A stretch of 64,000 nt of DNA from Paroedura picta (taxonomy: Eukaryota; Chordata; Lepidosauria; Squamata; Gekkonidae), in NCBI RefSeq assembly GCF_049243985.1, contig NC_135386.1, positions 5,230,501-5,294,500 on the forward strand, given 5' to 3'. Both the position numbers and the translations under genes were made by a program. Numbering within the stretch: position 1 is the stretch's first letter; every line of letters begins with the position of its first letter. This document shows, piece by piece, positions 55,946 to 64,000 of the stretch. The notes beneath the pieces are model-generated. The model had not been told where the DNA came from and searched no databases. It saw nothing but the letters and a program-made list of their open reading frames with translations.

Positions 55946-56657
55946 GACTATGGGTACCCAACATTTTCAAATCTACAGGTGCCTTTGGAATTCTGGGACA
56001 ATATGGTGGGATCAGCTACAAAGTGTATACCCACACAGGGGCTACCCCAGGAAGTAGTCCCAGCCACAAAATGGCTACTACAGCTAACCTTCAGTCACAT
56101 ACTGAAGATCGTAAGATTGATTCTTGTGTTGTAGAAGAAGAAGAAGAAGAAGAAGAAGAAGAAGAAGAAGAAGAAGAAGAAGAAGAAGAAGAAGAAGAAG
56201 AAGAAGAAGAGTTGGTTCTTATATGCTGCTTTTCTCTACCCGAAAGAGTCTCAAAGTGGCTTACATTTGCCTTCCCTTTCCTCTCCCCACAACAGACACC
56301 CTGTGAGGTGGGTGAGGCTGAGAGAGCTCTGATATCACTGCTCGGTCAGAATGGCTTTATCAGTGCCATGCCGAGCCCAAGGTCACCCAGCTGGCTGCAT
56401 GTGGGGGAGTGCAGAATTGAACCCGGCTCGCCAGATTAGAAGTCTGCACTCCTAACCACTACACCAAACTGGCACTGTGGCAGCGGCTGTCAAAGCAATG
56501 TTTTTAAATATCTGCACAGCCAATCAAATCTCCAGTGGCCAATCAGAAGCCTTTACTGACAAAAGCCCTACTTGACCCACCCACTTTCTAAGAACACTTG
56601 GCAGGATCCAGGAAAGGATGCCAAGGCGCCCACGGGCACCGCATTGGGGACCCCTGT
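55946..56657 (+). mobile_element. M2 hAT element carrying a nested reverse SINE
   Basis: Left end GGGTACCCAACATTTTC, right end TTGGGGACCCCTG. Between the CAGCCACAAAATGGCTACTAC unit and the CAGCCAATCAAATCTCC module sits a complete reverse family A SINE (56133-56474) with a 76-bp GAA tail at 56133-56208, so the SINE is younger. Confidence 0.8.
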
Positions 56658-58674
56658 GACAGACAGCAAATGTCATCATAAAAGAGAGAAGATCCATTTT
56701 CCTTTTTTCTCGCCTAGAGACAGTATTACACACAAGCAGTGTTGTCAAACATATTAATTGCCGCAGAGGGGCCGGACTGCTAAGTTATGCCTTTTGACAT
56801 CAAAATACCGTGTAACACAGACTTCTATTCTTGTTTGTTTCCTCTTCAGGTTTTCCTGAAGAATTTCCCACTTTCTTGCTTTTATTAGCTTCCTCTCGAC
56901 ACATACAGTAGCTTGCCTAACCCTTGTTCTTTAGCTAGACTGTTGCAAGCCTGGAGTCATACATCAAAATGACACTTCTCGACTCTTGGAGTGAACCAAA
57001 GTCCCCAGGAAACGGCTTCCTTTTTAAAAAAAATCTGCCACCCAAACAAACCCTTTCATGTCGCTTCAGAGTAGGATTGACCTTGAACTCATGATCCCTT
57101 TTTCCAGCAGAGAGATTTATCTCCGTATCCAGAAACAAGGCTTGTGAAGTTCAGAATATATATGTCCACAAATCAGGAGGCTGCTAGGACCTGGGACAAA
57201 GCGAGACATTCTGCCATCCATCCCTGAACAATTAACGTGCGTTTTGCTCTGTGCTGAATTTAATCTATGTGGGGAAAGTTTGCGAATTCTTCCTGAATAC
57301 TCCACAGGGATAACGGAGTGGTGGATAACATAAAATTTCACGTGCTTGCTTCACTGAGAACCAGTCCAAAGCCAGTTGCTTGGAAAGAGAGGTCCTCAAA
57401 GGCTGCCCTTTTATACTCAGCACAGAGATGAGGTGCTTGGAACAAGCCCATGAAATCGTGCATGTCCACAAAAGCTGATACCCAGAACTAAACTTGGTTG
57501 GTTTTAAAGGTGCCCCTGGAATCCGCCTTTCCTCTGCTACTTCACAATAACACAGTAATCCCCCTGAATCTAAGACAAATGACGTTTTTCTGCTTTTCTA
57601 CACTGGCTGCTCCCCAAATGTCATTTCAGCAATCAAACTATTTTCTGGTTGATTTCCCCTTTTTCTTAACTTCTTGAATGGGTGACAATCATGGACGGGG
57701 GATTCTTTTGTTCTCTCATTGCCAGAGGATGACAGTATATTGCTTGCCCAGAAAAACTATTTTTTAAGAGAACGAAAACCAACATATTTTCCAATGTTTA
57801 TCGGCCTAAAGTCCTTCTTACGAAAGCTTTAAGGCAACGGTCTCCAACAGGGTGTCCCTGGGCACCAAGCCTTCCACCAAACACCATTCTGGCACTTATC
57901 TGCAATTTTCTCCCCATCTCCCAAGAGCCAAAATAGTTACAATTTCTGGTTTAAAATAGCCCTCTTTCATGCCTTTGAGTCCCACTGATAAAATTCCAAC
58001 CTGACTCTATGGATTCTTGGATCTCATGTGAAACCCTGCCGTTCTACCAGTAATCGCTAGTTTTCATTACTCCTACTTTATCCAAGGGTGCCATCTAGTG
58101 GCCATGGGTATGAGTGAACCTTGAGGACTCTGGCAGAAAGCTCAACAATATCACGAACGCTGCAGGACTTCTGGTCCTGTCCTTCACTTAGACAGAATGC
58201 TTCCTGCTGTCTTGATCAGAGAGGGGGTTTTGCAAACAACAGGCAACCCTGAAGCTAATTTACAATTCAGTACTTGAATGACTAGTCAAGAAGCCATACT
58301 GAAACAAGGGAAGTCAGCTTCCAGGTGGAAGATGGTGATCCCCTGGAATTACAGATTAACTGCAGACTGCATCTGTTCCTCTGGAGAAAATGGATGCTTT
58401 GGAGTGTGGAATTTATGGCATGATACCCCACTGATGTCCTTGTCTTTCTCAGGTTCTTTCCCCAAACCTCCATGAATTCTTCAAGCTAGATCTGGCAGCC
58501 CTACCCCTTATCCCCGGATGGTGGCCAAGGGGCATCTGGACACTCTAACTGAAACCACTGTCATTTTACCTAGATGTTCCAAGATTAAAACTTCCAGTTA
58601 TAAAACAGAAGCCAGGATAAACACGCTGAAACACAATTGGGTGCATTTCTAAGGGTATAGAATGTAATCAGTTC

Positions 58675-58680
58675 TTTAAT
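58675..58680 (-). promoter_or_regulatory. TERB2: Possible TERB2 polyadenylation signal (ATTAAA)
   Basis: TTTAAT on the plus strand is ATTAAA on the coding strand, about 200 bases past the stop. It is the common variant signal; no canonical AATAAA lies closer. Confidence 0.35.
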
Positions 58681-58881
58681 AATTAGACTCTTGAAGAATA
58701 CTTAGGAAATATCACAACTCACTTAGACGCAGAGCAAGAGCAGTGCAAAACTAATGCATGCGCGGTGGCCCTTTCGGTCGCAACATTCAGAATGTAGGAA
58801 AGCCGGCAGAATGAGAACACGAACCCTCACGGAAGAACATTTAGAAAGAGAGTGTGTCCTTCGTAAGAAATTAAACGTCAT

Positions 58882-61800
58882 TTACAACTTTCGTTTCAGG
58901 TTTGGTTTCCTATCGGAGAAAAAACTAGTCTCTTTCTGTACACAGTACACCAAGTAATCACACTGTCCAGGAATGAAATCCCGTATCTCTCCGAGATACT
59001 TCTTCATGTCTTTAGCAGAGTCATAACCTATTAGGCAAACACAAAGAGTGCACCTTTGGCAAGCACAATACCACACGGTTTAGGTTGTCTTTACTTCTCA
59101 CACATATTATAAGGTCTGTGACTGTAGTTCAAAGGCCCCACCGTGGCACGGGGAGCCAGCAGAAGTGGCATGGCAAGGAAAGGGTGCAGGCGGAAGGCAA
59201 GACAGATCCAAGCCAGTTCACTAGATGTGATTGGCTGCTGGGCTCAGGCAAAACTGTGCTGGGGGAAAGCACTCCACTGGGTTGGAGAAGACAGCGATTG
59301 GGATGTGAGTGTCCTGCATAGTGCAGGGGGTTGGACTAGATGACCCATGAGGTCCCTTCCAGCTCTACGATTCTATGAACCTAACTTTTCACTTAATGAA
59401 TACATTAGACGGCTGTCATGACATTAAAGAGTAGCAATCCTTCTTTTTACCTGTCACCATGTTACTTGCTGGATAATCCTGCAGCGGAACATAAGCCAGT
59501 CTCATCCCTTCTGGTGTCCCTGGCGTTTGATGGTCTTCGCTGTAATGACAGAAAGCTGTGCTGTTTTTGCTAGTCCAGCGATTTTTCTTTTGCATTTTAC
59601 AAAAATTGGGTTTCATTTTCTGCTGGAGTTTTCCTCTCATCAGTTTGCCAGCTGAGAACCAAGCAATCCTGAGTAGTTATACCCTTCTGAGGCCACTGGG
59701 GTTCAATTTATTTAGAAGGCTGAACACCCATGAAGTTGTATAATACTGGATCAAAGCCTTGGTCCATTAAGGACTCTGTATTGTCTAAAATGAGCCTCTT
59801 GTGGCGCAGAGTGGTAAGGCAGCAGATATGCAGTCTGAAAGCTCTGCCCATGAGTCTGGGAGTTCAATCCCAGCAGCCGGCTCAAGGTGGACTCAGCCTT
59901 CCATCCTTCCGAGGTCGGTAAAATGAGTACCCAGCTTGCTGGGGGGTAAACGGTAATGACTGGGGAAGGCACTGGCAAACCACCCCGTATTGAGTCTGCC
60001 ATGAAAACGCTAGAGGGCGTCACCCCAAGGGTCAGACATGACCCGGTGCTTGCACAGGGGATACCTTACCTTACCTTACCTATTGTCTAAAATACTCTGG
60101 TGCTGGAGAAGACTCCTGTGAGTCCCTTGGACTGCAAGGCAAACTAACCGGTCAGTCCTAGAGGAGATCAGCCCTCACTGCTCCTTAGAAGGCCAGATCC
60201 TGAAGAGGAAACTCAAATCCTTTGGCCACCTCATGAGAAGGAAGGACTCCCTGGAGAAGAGCCTAATGCTGGGAGCGATCGAGGGCAAACGAAGAAGGGG
60301 ATGACGACAGAGAACGAGGTGGCTGGATGGAGTCACTGAAGCAATAGGTGCAAGCTTAAATGGACTCCGGGGAATGGTAGAGGACAGGAAGGCCTGGAGG
60401 ACTTCACAACTAACAACAACAACAATTGTCTAAAACCATTAATGACTTTCCAGAGTTTCAGCCCAAGATATTTCTCATCGCTTCTATCTGACTCTTGCAA
60501 GTTGGTGATTGAACTTGGGACGTCTGCATGCCAAGTAGATTCTCTACCTCTGACTCTAACTCTCCTGACAGCTGCTTAGGATTGCATACACCATTGGACA
60601 GAATATGATGCATATGCATAGTATTATGAACAATACAAATACATATATGTCAAGAGTCAAGCATCTAGCGTGACATGATCAGTTGTTAAAAATCAATGAC
60701 GTTGGAATGTGAGAATAAATATCAGATGCCAAACCAACCAGAAATCCATTTTGACCTCTTTGCTCCAGTGGGGGAACCGTGTTAGTCTATTTTGGCAAAA
60801 CAAAAGAGCCAGCTTAGTGTTGTGGTTAAGAGTGGAGGCCTCTAAACTGGAGAACCAGGTTCGATTCCCCACTCCTCCGCATACAGCCAGCTGGGTGACC
60901 TTGGATCAGTCACAGTTCTCTTAGAGCTCTCTCAACCCTATCTACCTCACGGGTTGCCTGTTATGGGGAGAGGAAGTGAAGACGGCTGTAAGTCACATTG
61001 AGACTGCCTATCTAGAGTCAACCAGAAATCTCAACGGAAGGGAAACATACCTTCTCTCCGACCTTCTTGAGTTGTTTAGCTCTTGGTCATTCCTGCCATG
61101 GCTTTTTTCAGCAGTTGCACTGGGCTGTGGATGTTAAGTGATCATTATTAAAACTCTGCCCGAAACTCATGATGTGACTTTGTAAGTAAACTGAGAAGTC
61201 AGATCCCTAAATATTCATTTTTATTCTCAACTAAGGATTATGCCGCTGTTACATCCATAGATTTGCAGCAAGAGTGGAGTCTTTTACCACTGGATGGGAG
61301 AAGCTAATAATATACCTGTCTGGGTCAGCCCAGGTTACTCGATCTTGTCAGATCTCGGAAGCTGAGCGCCACCTCTGAACTTCCCTTGCCTTGAAAACCA
61401 TAAGGGGGTCAATAAAAGTCAGCTGAATGACAGCCCAAAAAATGGTGGGGGGAGAATCACGGCTGTGCTGTAACCTATTCTGTGCAAAGATACAGAGTTT
61501 GAAATGTGTATTGGATCCTGCAGCTTTACAAGGCTAAGCAGTCAGGGGACGGGTGGATGGAAATAGCGAACACTCAGTATTTATATACCATTTTCAGTGT
61601 TCACCTTCATGTGCCCACCTTAGGTTGCTGTAATTCTCACAATAATATAACTGGCCCCCTGTTACAAGAGGACATTGAAGGAGAGAGACTTGTCTAGAGC
61701 CAGAAATTGTGTTGGTGGCAGAGGCAAGATCTGAGACAGGGACCTCACCACCACCACAGCAGGGGTCCCCAATGTGGTGCCCGTGTGCGCCATGACACCC

Positions 61801-63755
61801 ACCAGCACTTTTATTGGTGTCATCAAGTGATTTAAGAAAGTGGGTGAAAACAAGTGAAGCTCTTGACCAGCAGTGCTCTGATTGGCCCCTGGAGATCTGA
61901 TTGGCTGCACAGAATCAAGTAACCGCTTGGTGGCAGGTGTAGTTTTGATTTTATTCTCTCTCTCATTCCTCTTTCCCATTCTATTTTTTAATTTACCCCT
62001 CCCCTGCACTTGGGCTTCCTTCCAGCCATTTCATGGTGGCACCTTCCCTGAGTCAGAATTCCAGATGTGTCCAATCGCAAAAAGATCGGGGACCCTTGCC
62101 CCACAGTTACACCAGTAGAAGAAGAAGAAGAAGAAGAGTTGGTTCTTATATGCCGCTTTTCCCTACCCGAAGGAGGCTCAAAGCGGCTTACAGTCGCCTT
62201 CCCTTTCCTCTCCCCACAACAGACACCCTGTGAGGTGGGTGAGGCTGAGAGAGCCCTGATATCACTGCTCGGTCAGAACAGTTTTATCAGTGCCGTGGCG
62301 AGCCCAAGGTCACCCAGCTGGATGCATGTGGGGGAGCGCAGAATCGAACCCGGCTCGCCAGATTAGAAGTCCGCACTCCTAACCACTACACCAAACTGGA
62401 TGGAAAGGATGGAAAGGATGGAAAATGCCGTCGTAAGAATTTCAAATCAGGCAGTCTTCCAGAGTGTATACAAAAACTAAAATTCAAATGACAAAAATGA
62501 ACGAACCCAAACCCAGAAAACCTTAAATGACACATTTAAAAACTGCTTACATGCAAAGCACGCTGCTTACCTGGGGCCTCAGGGGTTCGCTTATTTGCTC
62601 CCATATAAAACTGCCAATTTTCCTCCTGATTTCTGTGTTGAATGTAAAAATAGTCATCAGTGGCTTTTTAAAAATTAGCCCCTCTTCAAGATAACAATAG
62701 CCATTACACTGTAGGCAGCACAGTAATGCCCTACATTTAATGAATTGTTCTGTAGGGTTGCCAGCTGTAGGGTTGAGAAATATTTGGGGTGGGAAGCCTG
62801 AGGAGGGTAGGGTTTGGGGAGCAAAGAGATGTCAGTAGGATATACCAACATCAAGACCATTTTCCAAGGCACCCATTTTTGCCAGGGGGGATAATTTCAA
62901 TCGCCTGGGGCTAATTTGTAATCCCAGGAGATCTCCAGCTGCAACCTCGAGGTTGGCAACCCTATGTTCAGTTCTTTACATGTTGATCTTCAGTGCTCAC
63001 TTTGCAAGAACATAAATACAATTTGTCATGGCAGAAGACTATTTGCAATTATGTGGAACTCTTAAAATAACATGCTCCCAGCGCACCAGATACATTTGGG
63101 ATGTGGTGTGCTGCAGGTTCACAGATGTCATTTTCAAGATAGATCTATTTATTTTTTATTCCAAGTGGCTTTTATCATTTAAATTTTTTTTTTAATTCTC
63201 TTTCTTTTTCGACCAGTCCCTAATACATTAGCCCCCATTTTTGGTACGGTGACAGAACATTTATACCTATAGTTTTGCACAGCACGTGTATTTCCAAGTG
63301 GAATCTTTCAAGTACCACAAAACAGGAAAAAATCCAAGTCCAGCGACACCTTCAAGACCAATAAAGTTTTATTCAAGGTAGAAGCTTTCGTATGCATGCC
63401 CATTTCTTCAGATGCAAGAAGTCCAGATGGTTTTAAAGGTGCCACTGGACTTGGATTTTGTTCTGCTGCTTCAGACCAACATGTTTACTCACCCAAATCT
63501 ACTTTATAGGAAAAAATCTTTAGGCTCGTGAGTATATTTGAATGGCTGACTACATGTAACTTTTTAGACCATTCGTTTTCACAAAGAGGGATAACCCCCA
63601 CTACCAAATACTAACCTTCTTGTAAGCAGGCAGGTGGAAGGAGGAAGTGTCCCAGAGGCACTGTGGCTTTAATTTCCGAGTTGGCGCTTGAACTGAGGTA
63701 ACAGGAATGAAAAACTTCAATTTTATCTTCTAGATAATCTAAGCTCTCGTGTATT
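58882..63755 (-). CDS. TERB2: TERB2, telomere repeat-binding bouquet protein 2, last five exons (5' end outside the window)
   Basis: Meiosis-specific protein of the TERB1-TERB2-MAJIN complex, which tethers telomeres to the inner nuclear membrane. Exons in transcript order: 63616-63755, 62571-62632, 61051-61124, 59451-59539, 58882-59027, joining in phase to 511 nt (about 170 residues) with stop TAA. Against recalled human TERB2 (220 residues): ESLDYLEDKIEVFH, LGHFLLPPACLQE and EIRRKIGSFIWEQ match the TERB1-binding half; YVPLQDYPASNMVTG and DMKKYLGEIRDFIPG match the MAJIN-binding C-terminus, ending LKRKL. The middle exon (PSATAEKSHGRNDQE) is poorly conserved; its acceptor was chosen by phase. 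The first donor is GTTAGT. About 50 N-terminal codons must lie beyond base 64000. Neighbour and orientation match mammals. Confidence 0.93.
59305..59378 (+). repeat. CR1 LINE 3' end
   Basis: GGGGGTTGGACTAGATGACC, GAGGTCCCTTCCAGCTC and GATTCTATG, the sense CR1 terminus. Confidence 0.88.
59779..60093 (+). repeat. Full-length Sauria-type SINE with 13-bp target duplication
   Basis: Element 59792-60080, from the tRNA-like GAGCCTCTTGTGGCGCAG and B-box-like AGTTCAATCCC to the ACCTTACCTT tail. TATTGTCTAAAAT flanks it exactly at 59779-59791 and 60081-60093. In a TERB2-flanking intron (between exons 59451-59539 and 61051-61124). Confidence 0.92.
60094..60424 (+). repeat. Bov-B (RTE) LINE 3' end, 5'-truncated
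   Basis: TGGTGCTGGAGAAGACTCCTG, GGAGATCAGCCCTCACTG, then codons for KSFGHLMRRKDSLEKSLMLG and GAIEGKRRRG, RTRWLDGVTEAIG, VEDRKAWR, ending in ACAACA repeats. One in-frame stop follows KRRRG. ATTGTCTAAAA flanks it at 60082-60092 and 60425-60435. Confidence 0.93.
60810..61005 (+). repeat. tRNA-derived SINE (family A)
   Basis: GAGCCAGCTTAGTGTTGTGG, GGTTCGATTCCCCACTCC and CAGCCAGCTGGGTGACCTTG; ends about 45 bases before the TERB2 exon at 61051. Confidence 0.8.
61325..61420 (+). repeat. 5S-rRNA-derived SINE fragment
   Basis: CTCGATCTTGTCAGATCTCGG then GAAGCTGAGCG is 5S rRNA sequence, followed by the SINE part CCTTGAAAACCATAAGGGGG. Confidence 0.8.
61760..62098 (-). mobile_element. M2 hAT element with target duplication
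   Basis: CAGGGGTCCCCAATG to GGGGACCCTTG, 339 bp; flanks CACCACAG and CCCCACAG match 7 of 8. The interior is reversed relative to 25610-26052 (CTGATTGGCCCCTGGAG) and lacks the AATGGC array. Confidence 0.85.
62116..62397 (-). repeat. tRNA-derived SINE (family A), reverse, full length
   Basis: AAG tail at 62116-62136, then GCCGCTTTTCCCTACCCGAAGG, CAACAGACACCCTGTGAGG, GAATCGAACCCGG (reversed B box) and TAACCACTACACCAAACTGG. One of the best-preserved copies; very similar to 56133-56474. Confidence 0.88.
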
Positions 63756-64000
63756 CTGGAGGAGGAAGAAGGGGAGGAATATAAGTTTCAGAAGAAAGAG
63801 AAAACAATTAAGTGCTTTCCCCCCATTCTTGTTTTAAATTAACGTATAAACACTTGACTTCCCACTCTCCAGAAAGCTACATGTGACTATGTATGCTTGG
63901 ATCTAATGGTCACCTTCCTCAAAGGGAAAGGATTCCTGCCAGTGTAGCTGTTTTTCACTGCAACTCTAAATGCGGTTCTTAGGGGACAGTGGACCCTCGT

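Larger units (their letters stand above)
49600..58670. other. SORD-TERB2 intergenic region
   Basis: No exon recognised on either strand. Left part: M1 elements, the 57-bp VNTR and GTTGCCAACC-type repeats to about 50.85 kb. M2 elements lie at 51965-52275 (reverse) and 55946-56657, a half M1 at 53160-53225, a reverse SINE at 54985-55188 and a decayed hAT-like end near 57837. I can assign nothing in 50900-51960, 52290-53050, 53230-54980, 55200-55940 and 56660-57830. Confidence 0.55.

Noticed and set aside
55891-56439. 182-codon frame with a long glutamate run
   Set aside because: The run is the GAA tail of a reverse SINE; the rest is SINE and hAT sequence.
59792-59885. tRNA-like sequence with A and B boxes
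   Set aside because: It is the head of a SINE: the body, tail and target duplication are present and no cloverleaf with an anticodon stem can be drawn.

Overview
The window is vertebrate chromosomal DNA, almost certainly from a squamate reptile (lizard). The genes are split into short exons with GT-AG introns. The space between them is packed with reptile-type repeats: tRNA-derived and 5S-rRNA-derived SINEs, CR1 and Bov-B LINEs, and hAT miniature elements including a SPIN relative. Lineage within squamates cannot be fixed by reading alone.

Layout. (1) Bases 1-1392: upstream flank, no gene recognised. (2) 1403-33258, plus strand: a complete dual oxidase gene, 33 coding exons that splice in frame to a 1,538-residue protein, called DUOX2 from synteny and C-terminal sequence signatures. 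(3) 33259-40835: convergent intergenic spacer, repeats only. (4) 40836-49384, minus strand: complete sorbitol dehydrogenase gene SORD, nine exons, 354 residues, with a CpG-rich promoter around 49.2-49.6 kb. (5) 49600-58670: intergenic, mostly repeats with some unassigned sequence. (6) 58882-63755, minus strand: the last five exons of TERB2, a meiotic telomere protein; its first exon(s) lie beyond base 64000.

The order and orientation DUOX2(+), SORD(-), TERB2(-) is the mirror image of the mammalian TERB2-SORD-DUOX2 block, so this is a conserved microsyntenic segment. The three genes do not form a pathway: DUOX2 makes hydrogen peroxide at epithelial surfaces, SORD runs the second step of the polyol pathway, and TERB2 helps attach telomeres to the nuclear envelope in meiosis.

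No undescribed gene system was found. The most unusual content is in the repeats: tandem arrays grown out of transposons (a hAT half-element, a 5S-derived SINE with a two-unit periodicity, a 33-bp YY1-like array inside a hAT element), a SINE and a Bov-B LINE stacked on one target site, a perfect 26-bp fold-back hairpin, a large inverted repeat with a hammerhead-like core, and a 57-bp VNTR just upstream of SORD.
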